This document shows positions 54,192-64,000 of a DNA stretch of 64,000 nt, piece after piece. Origin of the DNA: Elephas maximus indicus (Eukaryota; Chordata; Mammalia; Proboscidea; Elephantidae); NCBI RefSeq assembly GCF_024166365.1, contig NC_064821.1:47581093-47645092 (forward strand). The letters are read 5' to 3'. A program made the position numbers and the translations under genes. The stretch's first letter is position 1. Each line of letters begins with the position of its first letter. The notes under the pieces were generated by a model. The model did not search any database. It worked only from the letters and a program-made list of their open reading frames with translations, and was not told the DNA's origin.

Positions 54192-55238
54192 TTCTACCCT
54201 TTGGCCGCACAAAAAATCATATCTTTGCAACATGCAAGACATATTCATCCCATCGTATCAGAGCAAAAGTCTCAACTCCAAGTCCAAAATCTAAAAATTC
54301 CTCTTCATCTGTGAAATCTAGAATACAAGTAATCTGCTTCCAGATGTACAATAATGGCAGAACAGGCACAAGCTAGACATTTCCATTACAAATGGAAGAA
54401 ACTGGGGGAAAAGAAGGCATAACAGGCACCAAGCAAGTGAGCAGAACACATTACGTTAGCCATCATGGCTTTGAAAATAATCCTTTGTTCTCTGAGACAA
54501 TTTACACAATGGCCCTGCCTACCAGTCTTTAGGTATTGAACACACTCTTCAGATTCTAAGTGGAGGCCCCTTGGCCCTGGGCTTCAGCTCCGCCTTCCAG
54601 GCTCACTGGGACAGCAACTCTGCTCCCTTGGCTTTAGGTGCACCATTCTCACAGTCCATCTGAGTGGCAACTCCACCCTTAGAAACACCAGAGGCCAGGG
54701 CTCTACCTTGTGAAACCTCAGAGGTCAGGGTCATACCTTTTGAGAATAAGGCAGCTCAGCTTCTTGTGTTCCTTGTCTCTTCAGCTTCTGCTTCCTGGTT
54801 TCTTGCCCTCTCGGCTCCTCGGGCCTCACACCCACATCTGCCCTGCTGGGGCAAGTGTTCCAAAGCTCTGTAGCTCCAGCAATAAGTGCCTACAGGGCAC
54901 CCCACTCCACCAGGAGGCTTCCTGCGCACAGGCATCCAGCTTTCTTACTCCGTGGGCCAGCAAGCCTAGCTCCACCAATAAGTACCTGGAGGTACCACAC
55001 TCAGCCAGGAAGCCTCCTGTGCACAGGCACTCGGCTCTCTCGCTCAGTGGTATCTGGCACTCGCCTCCTGGTTCTTCTGTTGCTGGTTCTCTGTCATTGC
55101 TGCTTCTCTGCCCCTGAAGGTTCTCTGCTGCTGCTGGCCCTCTGTCACTGCTGCACTCTATCCATTCACAGTTTCAAAACCACTTCCACATTTTAGGTGT
55201 CTGTTAGAGCAGCACCCCACTTTCTCAGTACCAAATTC
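54192..55238 (-). pseudogene. MaLR internal region, no viral gene
   Basis: About 1.05 kb with no recognisable capsid or polymerase motif. It includes a ~33-bp repeat around 54680-54745 and a 96-bp tandem duplication (about 54872-55058). Homologous to 48181-48982. Plus-strand frames here are incidental. Confidence 0.75.
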
Positions 55239-55750
55239 TGTATTAGTCATCTAGTGCTGCTATAACAGAAATACCACAAGTGAATGGCTTTAACAAAGAG
55301 AAGTTTATTCCCTCACAGTCCAGTAGGCTAGAAGTCCATATTCAGGGCACCGGCTCCAGGGGAGGCTTTCTTTGTCTGTCAGCTCTGGAGGAAGGTCTTT
55401 GTGATGCATCAGTCTTCCCTTGGTCTGGGAGCATCTCAGCGCAGGAACCTTAGGTCCAAAGGATATGCTCTGCTCCCAGTGCTGCTTTCTTGGTGGTATG
55501 AGGTCCCCATTCTCTGCTAGCTTCCCTTTCCTTTTATCTCTTGAGAGATAAAAGGTGATGCAAGCCACAGCCCAGAGAAACTCCCTTTACATTGGATCAG
55601 GGATATGACCTAGTAAAGGTTTTACAATCCCACCCTAACCCTCTTTAACATAAAATTACAATCACAAAATGGAGGACAACCACACAATACTGGGAATCAT
55701 GGCCTAACCAAGTTAATACACACATTTTGTGGGGGACATAATCCATGACA
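55239..55750 (-). repeat. 5' LTR of the MaLR-type element
   Basis: 512 bp, ending on the minus strand at 'actagatgactaataca' next to the internal start. It carries the same palindrome at 55530-55555. Confidence 0.9.
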
Positions 55751-55834
55751 GTTGCTCTTCATCTTTACCAATACTTGGTATTGTTAATCTTCTTAATTTT
55801 ACCCATTTTCTGTTGGGTTGCCTGTGTTTTTCTT

Positions 55835-56188
55835 TCTATTTTATTTATTGTGCTTTAGGTGAAAGTTTACAACTCACGTTAATTTTTCATACAAAAATTT
55901 ATACACATATTGTTTTGTGACATTAGTTGCAATCCCCTTAATGCGACAGCACACTCCCCCTTTCCACTCTGGGTTCCCTGTGCCCTTTCAACCGGTTCCT
56001 GTCCCTTCCTGCCTTCTCATCCTGCCTCCGGACAGAAGCTTTGCATTTGGTCTCATGTATCTGATTGAACCAAAAAGCACATTCCTCACATGTGTTATTT
56101 TTTTGTCTCATAGTCCTGTCTAATCTTTGTCTGAAGAGTAGGCTTCCGGAATGGTTTTAGTTCTGGGTTAACAGAGCGTCCGGGGGCC
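55835..56188 (-). mobile_element. L1 3' UTR, antisense, 5'-truncated
   Basis: Reverse complement of the L1 3' UTR at 5.85-6.25 kb, starting 'ttattgtgctttaggtgaaa'. It appears inserted at the edge of an AfroSINE. Confidence 0.88.
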
Positions 56189-56282
56189 AGGCCTTTCTTC
56201 TGAAGAGCTGCTGGATGAGTTCGAAACAGCCGGCCTTTGGGTTAGCAACTGATCACAAACCGTGTGTTCTACCCAGTCTCCT
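56189..56282 (-). mobile_element. AfroSINE fragment
   Basis: The head half of a reverse SINE ('ttcgaaacagccggcctttg' to 'acccagtctcc'). The tail is missing beyond the L1. Confidence 0.8.
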
Positions 56283-56289
56283 TAGAAGG

Positions 56290-57090
56290 AGGTGAGGATC
56301 CTTAAATTTAGAAGCCACAAGGACAAGGGGGTGTAAGGACTGGGCATTGACCAAAAGCCTCCAGAGCATGAAGGTGGAGAGGTGGTTGTTGTTAGGTGCT
56401 GTCGAGTCAGTTCTGACTCATAGCGACCCTATGTACAACAAAACACTGCCTGGTCCTGCACCATCCTCTTGATCGTTGTTATGCTTGAGCCCATTGTTGC
56501 AGCCACTGTGTCAATCCATCTCATTGACAGTCTTCCTCTTTTCCACTGACCCTTTACTTTACTGAGCATGATGTGCTTCTCCAGGGACCAATCCCTCCTG
56601 ATACCATGTCCAAAGTAAGTGAGATGAAGTCTCAAGTCTCGACATCCTCGCTTCTAAGGAGCATTCAGGCTGTATTGCTTCCAAGACAGATTTGTTTGTT
56701 CTTTTGGCAGTCCAGGGTATATTCGATATTCTTCACCAACACCACAATTCAAAGACATCAATTCTTCTTGTGTCTTCTTTGTTCATTGTCCAGCTTTCAT
56801 ATTCGTATGAAAAAAAAAAAGTATGAGGTGATGGAAAACACCATTGCTTGGGTCAGGCGCACCTTAGTCCTTAAAGTGGCATCAGTGATATTGATAGGTG
56901 GAGAGGAGGGGGCAGAAATGAGGGTTGATGAGCAGGCAGGATCTATAAGGTCATGTTTGATTCTTTAGGTGTAGGGGCGAAGGTGACCCCTGAGTTCCCA
57001 GAACTATTCACTGAGACCTGGGTTCCATGAGGAGAAACATAGGTCAGTTTTAAATAGCTAAGAGATTTTTGGCCCCATGGGACACCCAGT
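56290..57090 (+). repeat. L2-like relic interrupted by an RTE end
   Basis: 'gacccctgagttcccagaac', 'gacacccagtgggagatacc' and the left part to 56385 read as L2-like 3' material. Confidence 0.5.
56386..56895 (-). mobile_element. RTE 3' end, antisense
   Basis: From 'gtggttgttgttaggtgctg' to about 'aaagtggcatcagtgatatt', roughly 500 bp. A small A-tract expansion lies at 56811-56821. Confidence 0.92.
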
Positions 57091-57099
57091 GGGAGATAC

Positions 57100-57505
57100 C
57101 AAACTAAAAACCAAACCTGTTGGCATCAAGTCGATTCTGACTCAGAGCGACCTTATAGGCAGAGGTGTAACTAAGGTATGGCAAGTAGGACATATGTCCT
57201 GGACAGCGCTTGAGGAGGGGTGCTAATGAGCAGTTTCTATTGGCCATCGCTGTTTCCATCACCAGCTGTGAGAGATCATCTAGCAATTTAAAAGTAATTG
57301 CCATAGGCACTATTTTCCGTAGTAGGCCCCTGGCTATAGGACAGAATAGAACTGCCCCACAGGGTTTCCAAAGCTGTAATCTTTATGGGAGCAGACATCT
57401 TTCTGCTACATCTTTCTGCAGCGGAGCAGCTGACAGGTTTGAACCTCTGACCTTTTGGTTAACAGCCGAGCGCTTAGCCACTATGCCACCAGGGCTCCTT
57501 CCTTT
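57100..57505 (-). mobile_element. AfroSINE, long form, split by a hAT-like MITE
   Basis: SINE parts are at 57100-57159 and 57333-57505. A 9-bp TSD, ggga(g/a)atac, is at 57091-57099 and 57506-57514. Confidence 0.92.
57160..57332. mobile_element. hAT-like MITE (173 bp) inside an AfroSINE
   Basis: Ends are CAG...CTG, the hAT hallmark. The left end cagaggtgtaactaagg and the reverse of the right end caggggcctactacgg pair with few differences. It is flanked by 8-mers cttatagg (57152-57159) and gctatagg (57333-57340). Each is one step from the SINE's own cctatagg, so it is an 8-bp TSD. No coding capacity. Confidence 0.82.
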
Positions 57506-57519
57506 GGGAAATACTGGAT

Positions 57520-58640
57520 AAAAATGCACATTTGAAGTCATCAGCCCATCCGTTGAGCAAGTATTTATTCAGCACCTAATATGTGCCAGGCGCTTTCCTA
57601 AGTGCTGGGAACGTCACATGAGAAAGATATCTGACCATATTCCCGACCACTTGGAACTTAGAATCTAGTGGGAGAGACAGACATACAACAAAACACATAT
57701 AAGTAAAACCACCACCCCCCCCAAAAAAAACCCACTGCCGTTGAGTCGATTCCGACTCATAGCGACCCTACAGGACAGAGTAGAACTGCCCCATAGAGTT
57801 TCCAAGGAGCGCCTATCGGATCTGAACTGCCGACCTCTTGGTTAGCAGCTGTAGCACTTAATCACTACGCCACCAGGGTTTCCATATAAGTGAATACACG
57901 ATGGCAAATTAAGTTCTAGGAGAGAATAACTGGGGGCTCAGGGAAAGTGTCTCATGAGTAAGCAGGAGATGACTATGCCTAGGAAAGGGAAGAGCACTCC
58001 AGGCTGGGAGAGCAACCATGTGGCACATGCAAAGGCCCTGTGGCAGAGGTTGGTGCGCTCAGGGAGTAAAAACGAAGCCAATGTGTTGGAGAGTCATGAG
58101 CACAGAGAGCTGCAGAGAGGAGGCTGAAAAAGTAGGCAGGATTGATTCTAGGTCCCATGGGAGGTTATCAAAGAGTTTTATGCAAGGAGTGAGAGGAGGC
58201 TCCTGAAATTAGTTCAGGCAGGAAATTCTGATGGCTTGGACTAGGGCGATGGCAGTGGAGATGGACAAAGGGGATGGATTTGAGAAATATTTTGGAGATA
58301 GAATCACTAAGCCTTGGTGATGAGTTGGATTTGGAGAGTGAGGGAGAAAGAGAGCAGAAAGACTCCCAGATTTCTGTTTGAACACCTGGTGAAGAGTGTT
58401 CCTGCTTACCAAGAGAAGAACTAGGTGGGGAGCCAGTGGACAAGCTCTGTCCTGTGCACGTTGAGTTTGAGATGCCACAAGATATCCAAGGGGAGATGTC
58501 AAACTGCTGATTGGAGACAAGGGCCTAGAGCTTGGACCAGATGTCAGGGCCACAGATAAAAAAGTGGGAAACATCAGCTTATTGATGATGTTTAAAGTCA
58601 ACTTTTAGAGTGATCAGATAAGCTAGCCCAGGACCCAGTC
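57520..58640 (+). repeat. L2 3' region with one AfroSINE
   Basis: 'caagtatttattcagcacct', 'gcaaaggccctgtggcagag', 'gagtgagggagaaagagagc' and 'gagtttgagatgccacaaga' follow the L2-type order. Interrupted at 57715-57882. Confidence 0.65.
57715..57882 (-). mobile_element. AfroSINE with perfect TSD
   Basis: Reverse AfroSINE with A/C-rich tail. A 9-bp TSD, catataagt, is at 57706-57714 and 57883-57891. Confidence 0.95.
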
Positions 58641-58783
58641 CTGGGAAACCCCAATATTTTAGACAGTGGGTGGAGAAGTCTCTGGTGCAGGAAGCCAGAG
58701 GTGGTAGCTCAAGCAGTGAGAGTGGGTGAGATGTCCTGGGGTAGGAGTTTAGGGGGTGCAGTGGTTATACTGGAGAAAAGGAT

Positions 58784-59124
58784 TGGTGTTGTTGTTAGCT
58801 GCCATTGAATTGCCTCCAATTCATGGTGAACCTACGTACAATGGAACGAAATGTTGCCTGGTCCTGTGGCATCCCCGTGATCAGTTGCTGGCTGGACTGT
58901 TGTGATCCACAGGGTTTTTACTGGCTGATTTTCGGAAGTAGATTTTTCTTGCTAGTCCATCTTAGTCTAGAAGCTCTGCAGAAACCTGTGCAGCATCATA
59001 ACAACACACAAGCCTCCACTGGCAGATGGGTGGTGGTTGCGCATGAGGTACATTGGCTGGGAATGAAATCCAGGTCTACCACGTGGAAGACAAGAATGCT
59101 ACCACTGAACCACCGCTGTCCCCA
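58784..59124 (-). mobile_element. tRNA-Gly-headed RTE SINE
   Basis: Same structure as at 43.6 kb. TSD-like gagaaaag(g/a)at is at 58773-58783 and 59125-59135. Confidence 0.9.
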
Positions 59125-59139
59125 GAGAAAAGAATAGGA

Positions 59140-59340
59140 TTCCCCTAAATATTTGAAGAACGACCATACATGAGAACGTAGACTCATTTTGTCTTTACTC
59201 ACGGTATGGTTTTTGTCTTAACATAAGGAAAAATTGCCCAAACCCAGAACTGTGCAGAGGTGGTCTAAATGATCTAGAGGGAATTCAGCTTTAGATGGAT
59301 GGTAGGAGGAGATGATCTTTTAACTTTGAGATGTTACTAT
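59140..59340 (+). repeat. L3/CR1-like relic
   Basis: 'tatttgaagaacgaccatac' and 'atggatggtaggaggagatg' fit the same ancient LINE 3' end as at 3.56 kb. Confidence 0.45.
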
Positions 59341-59344
59341 TCTA

Positions 59345-59755
59345 GTTTATGTCCTCCCCACCTGTCTGTCATACTTAGTTTGTCGTACTCTGGCGGCTTG
59401 TGTGTTGCTCTGAGGCTGGGAGCTATGGCACCAGAATTTCAAATACCAGCAGGGTCACCCATGGTGGACAGGTTCCAGTGGAGTTTACAGACTGACAGAC
59501 TAGAAAGAAAGGCCTGGTGATCTACTTCCGAAAATGTCCGTGAAAACCCTATAGATCACAACAGAATACTGTCTGAAAGAGTGCTAGGAGATGATGCCCC
59601 TAGGTTGGAAAGCACTCAGAATACACTATGGCAGCAAAAATGGGCTGGAGCATAGCAACAATTATGAGGATGGTGGAGGACTGGGCAGTATTTCGTTCTG
59701 TTGTAAATGAGGGCACCATGAGTCGGAGTCAACTCAATGACAATAGCTTAAGTCC
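59345..59755 (+). mobile_element. RTE 5'/3' deletion derivative
   Basis: RTE 5'-region sequence ('gggtcacccatggtggacag', 'atgcccctaggttggaaagc') passes near 59620-59630 directly into the RTE 3' end ('atgggctggagcatagcaac'), without any coding sequence between. It ends at the 'agtcggagtcaactcaatg' block. It is the plus-strand counterpart of 41345-41795. Confidence 0.85.
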
Positions 59756-60500
59756 TACAAAAGGGAAAGAAAAATTTGCTTTACGTCAGAGCTAGCCTTT
59801 TTATAAAAATATAAGTAAACTCAGTCATTGGACACGCGTTTACAATGGTCCTATAGTGCTCTGGGCACGGGAACGTAGAGGTGACTGACATGGGCAAAGC
59901 TGCCCTGCCTTGGTGGAGTTTAGGGATGGACACACTCAGTTTCCTCTTTATGTGCATATTTACCTTTTATCCAGAAACTGCATGTCAGTGGTCATTTCTG
60001 TATTTTTTAATTGATCACTGGAGCATAGCAAAAGATGAGCGTTGAAAAGACAAATGGATCAGTTCAACAACACATTAAGTCAAGAGGTTAAAAATATGGT
60101 CCCCAGCATTTACAAAGTTGAGTAGACATGTGCCTGTTCCATTCTCTCATCAAGTGAAACGTCCCCTTTCATTAAAAAAAAAATCCATGTATTTACCGCT
60201 GATGTAACCCGCAATGATGCAGGTGGTTAGACAGGATGTTTCAGTCCTGAGTAACTGGTGGTACAGATGCTTCATTCATCCCTCCCAGACATCTCTAAGC
60301 AGCAGGTCTGTGCCAAAGGAAGCCGTATAAACAAAAGCAGAAGTATTTGAAGCAAATAACAGCTCATGTGGTTTGCCCCTTTCTCAAAAACATCTCACTC
60401 ATATTTCTTTCAATTTGCCTTGTCCCCCTTTAGAAAGGACCCTGTAGTGGTTACTAGCCCTTGTTATTCCTTCATCAGATATTTATAGGAGGCTTTTATG
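59756..60500. other. Mostly single-copy, with an L2 3' end at about 59820-59945
   Basis: 'gtgctctgggcacgggaacg' and 'ctgccttggtggagtttagg' mark the L2 piece. The rest is AT-rich with no gene seen. Confidence 0.5.
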
Positions 60501-60506
60501 TGCAGG

Positions 60507-60710
60507 AAGGAGTCCTGGTGGCACAGTGGTTAAGTGCTAGGCTGCTAACCGGAAGGTCAGCGGTTTGAACCCACAAGCTGCTCTGTGGGAGAAAGATGCA
60601 GCAGTCTGCCTCCTTAAAGATGACAGCCTTGGAAACCCTATGGGGCAGTTCTACCCTGTATTATATGGTCACTATGAGTAAGAATTGACTCGATGGCAGT
60701 GGGTTTTTTT
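60507..60710 (+). mobile_element. AfroSINE, long form
   Basis: Plus-oriented with the 'gagaaagatgcagcagtctg' block. Flanks tttt(a/t)tgtgcag are probable TSDs. Immediately followed by another SINE. Confidence 0.93.
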
Positions 60711-60719
60711 GTGCAGAGG

Positions 60720-60903
60720 GGCATTCATGGGTGGCACAAACAGTTAAGCCCTGGGCTGCAAACTGAAAGGTTGGCGGTTTGAGTTCACCCAGAGGCACCT
60801 CAAAAGAAAGGCCTACCAATCTACTTCCAAAAAATCAGCCATTGAAATCCTGTGGAGCAGTTCTACTCTGACACACATGGGAATTGTCTCCATGGCAAGT
60901 GGT
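60720..60903 (+). mobile_element. AfroSINE variant (RTE 5'-derived middle)
   Basis: 'catgggtggcacaaacagtt' to 'atggcaagtggt'. It stands tail-to-head with the preceding AfroSINE. Confidence 0.9.
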
Positions 60904-61325
60904 GCTGCCCGGTGAATGGGTGCACCAGACAGATGTGGTCCTGGCCCCCATGGGGAATGGAGAGTTCTCCATGGCAGGGTTTTCTGAGTGCAAACAACAG
61001 GAACCAAGCCTGACTAAAATAAATGAGGGTTGGGGGAAGGATACAGGGAAGCTCGTAGAATGAAAGGAGAAGCTGAACAAGCAGGCCAGTGCGGCAGGCA
61101 AGGATAGATGGGGTTTGTCAAGAGAGCAGCAGCTAAAGGAGAAGTAAATCTGCTCCAGTTGTTTGCTCATCATCGCACATTCTAAGACCATTGTGCTCAG
61201 GGTCAAATTCTAGAAGTGGGAGCATGATTGATCAAGCTTCTGCCACACCCTCTGGGAAGGTGAGGTGTATTGGCTGACACCACACAATGGGGGAGAGTTA
61301 ATTTCTCCAAGGAAAGTCCATTACA
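60904..61325. other. Unassigned, probably an old transposon
   Basis: 'gagtgcaaacaacaggaacc' and 'tctgggaaggtgaggtgtat' have the feel of an ancient DNA transposon or LTR, but I cannot assign it. No gene seen. Confidence 0.35.
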
Positions 61326-61330
61326 TTCTA

Positions 61331-61476
61331 AACTTGTTGCTGTCAGTCCATTCCAACTCATAGGGACCCTACAGGACAGAGTAAAACTGTCCCGTAGGGT
61401 TTCAAAGGAGCAGCTAGTGGGTTCAAACTGCTAACTTTTTGGTTAGCAGCCACAGCTCTTAACCACTGTACCATCA
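61331..61476 (-). mobile_element. AfroSINE
   Basis: Reverse AfroSINE from 'acttgttgctgtcagtccat' to 'ccactgtaccatc'. Confidence 0.9.
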
Positions 61477-61489
61477 AAATGCATGTTCT

Positions 61490-62303
61490 AGTATGCATTA
61501 AAACATATAAAAGAAGGAGAGATATATACCATCATCATGGATAAGAATATTCAGGATCTCATAAAGATACCCACCCATTGAAACCCTTTGCCATCAAGTT
61601 GATTCCTGACTCATAGTGACCCTATAGGACAGAGTAGGCCTGCCCCATAGGGTTTCCAAGGGTCGGCTGGTAGATTCGAACTGCTGGCCTTTTGGTTAGC
61701 AGCTGAGCTCTTAACCACTATGCCACTGGGGCTCTATAAAGATGTCAGTATACCTCATATTAATATATAAATTCAATATAATACCAATAACAATTTTAAA
61801 AAAGAAGTTTTGAGGATGTGACAAGCTTATTCTGAAGTGTAAATGGAAGAGCAAACGACCAAAATGAGTTAAGACCATTTTGAAGGAGAACAAGGTGGGA
61901 GGTTGGGGAACTTGCCTGGATAAATATCAGGACTTATTATAAAGCTATAGGAATCAAGATCTGTGGTATTGGCATAGAAATAGACAAATGGCCTAATGGA
62001 ACAGAACCCAGAAACAAACCCACACATGTATGGAGTTTTGATATATGATAGATGTGGCACTGTAGATTAGTGATACAGGGATGATAGACTAGTCAATAAT
62101 TGGTGCTGAACAAATGACTATGCATATGGAAAAAATAAATCAAGCCCCCACTTCATACCAAACACAAAAGTAAATTTTAGGTGAACTAAATGTAAAGCAA
62201 AATTTGAAAACATTTGGAAGAAAATTCAGGAGACTATATTAAGAAAGGATTTCTTAACCAAGACACAGAAAGTACAATCCATAAATAAATAAGTAAAAGG
62301 TTA
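61490..62303 (+). pseudogene. L1 ORF2 3' part, old subfamily
   Basis: 'ggcatagaaatagacaaatg', 'cctaatggaacagaacccag' and 'aatcaagcccccacttcata' belong to the conserved L1 ORF2 C-terminal coding region. The frame is broken and an AfroSINE sits at 61569-61735. Confidence 0.8.
61569..61735 (-). mobile_element. AfroSINE with perfect TSD
   Basis: Reverse AfroSINE. An 8-bp TSD, ataaagat, is at 61561-61568 and 61736-61743. Confidence 0.95.
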
Positions 62304-62319
62304 ACTTTTTAGAAAAGTT

Positions 62320-62512
62320 GTTGTTAGGTGCTGTCAAGCCAATTCCACTTATAGCGACACCATGTGACAGAGTAGAACTGCCCCATAGGGTTTTCTTGAA
62401 ATAATCATTATGGAAGCAGATCTCCAGGTCTTTCTCCTGAGGAGCGATTGGGTGGGTTCTAACTGACAAACTTTTGGTTAGCTGTGCACTTAACATTTAG
62501 ACTACCAGGGTT
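62320..62512 (-). mobile_element. AfroSINE variant
   Basis: Reverse copy starting 'gttgttaggtgctgtcaagc'. A long TSD-like repeat c(t/-)tttag(a/g)(a/g)aagtt is at 62305-62319 and 62513-62527. Confidence 0.88.
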
Positions 62513-62679
62513 CCTTTTAGGGAAGTTAGGGACAGCCTATTAGAAAAATTAGATGTTGTTGATTAACTTCTGCTACACCGTGACCATCTTTTTGATTGCA
62601 CTGATTGGATATTGTAGAGAGAAATGTTAAAGATGAAGAAATTGAAGTTTTTTTTTTTGTTTTTTTTTTACCAACTCCT

Positions 62680-64000
62680 GTGGTCTGAAATTGATTAAAC
62701 ATGCAATCAAGATGCCTGGATAAATACTGGAGATTGGAATGAGAAAGTTGGAAACAAAAAGAATTGGTAGTTAGAAAGTATGGCCTTGGTAATAGAAATG
62801 ATACCAGCGATCACATGATAGAATTTTTCAAGACCAAAGACCTATTTATTGCAAACACCTTTTTTCAATAACATAAATGGTGACTCTACACGTGGACCTC
62901 GCTGGATGCAACACACAGGAATCAAATTGACTACATCTATGGAAAAAGATGATGGGAAAGCTCATCATCAGTCAGAACAAGGCCAGGAATGGACTGCAAA
63001 ACAGATCATCAATTGCTCATATGGAAGTTCAAGTTGATGCTGAAGAAAATTAAAACAAGTCCAAGAGAGCCAAAATACAACCTTGAGTGTATCCCACCTG
63101 AATTTAGAGACCACCTCAAGAATAGAATTGATGCATTGAACACAAAGGACAGAAGATTAGACGAGTTGTGGGGTGACATCAAGAACATCATACATGAAGA
63201 AAGCAAAAAAATCATTAAACAGACAGGAAAGAAAGAAAAAAACAACAAACAAAAAGACTAAAATGGATGTCAGAAGAGTCTCTGAAACCCGCTCTTGAAC
63301 GTAGAGTAGCTAAAGCCAAAGAAAGAAACGATGAAGTAAAAGAGCTGAACAGAAGATTTCAAAGGATGGCTCAAGAAGACAACATAAAGTATTATAATAA
63401 AATGTGCAAAGTCCTGGAGTTAGAAAACCAGAGGGGAAGAAATGTTTGACATTTCTCAAGCTGAAAGAACTGAGGAAAAAAATCCAAACATTGAGTTGCA
63501 ATAATGAAGGAGTCTATAGGTAAAAAATTGAATGACGTAGGAAGCATCAAAAGACGAAAGGAATACACGGAATCACTGTACCAAAAAGAATTGGTCGATG
63601 TTAAACCATTTCAGTAGGTAGCATATGATCAAGAACCAATGGTACTAAAGAAAGTAGTCCAAGGTACACTGAGGGCATTAGCAAAAGAACCAAAAAAAAA
63701 AAAAAAGCCCAGTGCTGTCGAGTCAATTCCGACTCATAGCGACCCTATAGGACAGAGTAGAACTGCTCCGTAGAGTTTCCAAGGAGTGCCTAGCGGATTC
63801 GAACTGCTGACCTTTGGTTAGCAGCCGTAAGCACTTAAACACTACACCACCACTAGCGAAAGAAAGTCTCCAGTAATTGATGGAATACCGATGGAGACGT
63901 TTCAACAAAGGGATGCAACACTGAAAGTGCTCATTTTTCTATGCTAAGAAATTTGGAAGACAGCTACTGGGCCAACCAACTGGAAGAGACCCATATTCAT
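62680..64000 (+). pseudogene. RTE endonuclease/reverse transcriptase remnant
   Basis: The frame giving TWTSLDATHRNQIDYIYGKR (about 62894-62953) is the C-terminal signature of AP-type LINE endonucleases (TW.S......RIDYI). A frame change then leads to DHQLLIWKFKLMLKKIKTSP and the helical linker (REPKYNLECIPPEFRD..., ELNRRFQRMAQEDNIKYYN) to about 63449. Stops and shifts follow. The endonuclease would nick target DNA for RTE and SINE insertion; this copy is inactive. Confidence 0.85.
63689..63853 (-). mobile_element. AfroSINE inside the RTE
   Basis: Reverse AfroSINE with an A15 tail. TSD tagc(a/g)aaaga is at 63679-63688 and 63854-63863. A SINE has inserted into its own mobilising LINE. Confidence 0.95.

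Larger units (their letters stand above)
53676..55750 (-). mobile_element. Complete MaLR-type LTR retrotransposon with 5-bp TSD
   Basis: A 2,075-bp unit: 3' LTR 53676-54191, internal 54192-55238, 5' LTR 55239-55750, minus-oriented. The target word gttgc is duplicated at 53671-53675 and 55751-55755. LTR ends are TG/CA-type. The internal region begins (minus strand) 'gaatttggtactgagaaagt', characteristic of MaLR. A purine-rich 'aaagggtagaa' lies just before the 3' LTR, as expected of a polypurine tract. No viral gene is present, which fits a non-autonomous element moved by an ERVL-type relative. Confidence 0.92.
53070..55832 (-). mobile_element. L1M 3' end, antisense, split by a MaLR element
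   Basis: L1 sequence is at 53070-53675 and 55756-55832. The join 'ttcagttgc|tcttcatctttaccaat' across the insert reads as continuous L1. Confidence 0.78.
62620..64000 (+). mobile_element. RTE LINE, endonuclease to early reverse transcriptase, cut by the window edge
   Basis: The only copy here that keeps endonuclease-domain sequence. It contains poly-T expansions at 62646-62671 and an AfroSINE at 63689-63853, and it runs off the right edge while still in the reverse transcriptase. Confidence 0.9.

Overview
The window is a piece of eukaryotic nuclear DNA from an afrotherian mammal, most likely a paenungulate such as an elephant. It is packed with AfroSINEs (tRNA-derived heads joined to an RTE/BovB-type LINE tail), with the partner RTE LINE itself, and with L1, L2, MIR and MaLR-type LTR elements. 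CpG is depleted outside one island. There are no bacterial genes, operons or CRISPR arrays. The species is inferred from repeat families only.

Layout. 1-3.7 kb: a possible coding exon at the left edge on the minus strand, AfroSINEs with clear target-site duplications (TSDs), L1 pieces and an L3/CR1-like relic. 3.7-6.4 kb: a nest of RTE, three AfroSINEs and an L1 3' end, with three copies of one target site. 6.4-25 kb: L1, MIR and L2 relics, RTE 3' ends, SINEs and several MaLR-type LTRs, with stretches of single-copy sequence at 7.9-9.2, 9.5-11.0 and 12.9-14.5 kb. 25.1-34.0 kb: a nearly full-length but decayed L1 (5' UTR, ORF1, ORF2, 3' UTR, poly-A) broken by two solo LTRs. 34.0-37.0 kb: two minus-strand RTE ends facing a long plus-strand RTE copy. 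37-47 kb: the most gene-like interval, with a CpG island at 39.6 kb carrying GC-box, CArG, AP-1-like, E-box and MEF2-like sites, and a 42-nt exon candidate at 45.44 kb. 47.9-49.2 and 53.7-55.75 kb: two MaLR-type elements with internal sequence; the second is a complete LTR-internal-LTR copy with a 5-bp TSD. 56-64 kb: more RTE ends, L2, SINEs, a small hAT-like DNA transposon inside an AfroSINE, and an RTE copy running off the right edge that keeps endonuclease-domain sequence.

How the parts relate. The SINEs have no proteins and share 5' and 3' segments with the RTE LINE, so RTE reverse transcriptase is the likely mobiliser. Nesting gives a partial clock: LTRs sit inside L1 and SINEs, AfroSINEs sit inside an LTR, and a hAT-like element sits inside an AfroSINE. 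Every transposon reading frame seen is broken or truncated. No host gene could be named; the three exon candidates are inferences from splice signals and open frames and need alignment to other mammals. TSDs and boundaries were read by eye and may be off by a few bases.
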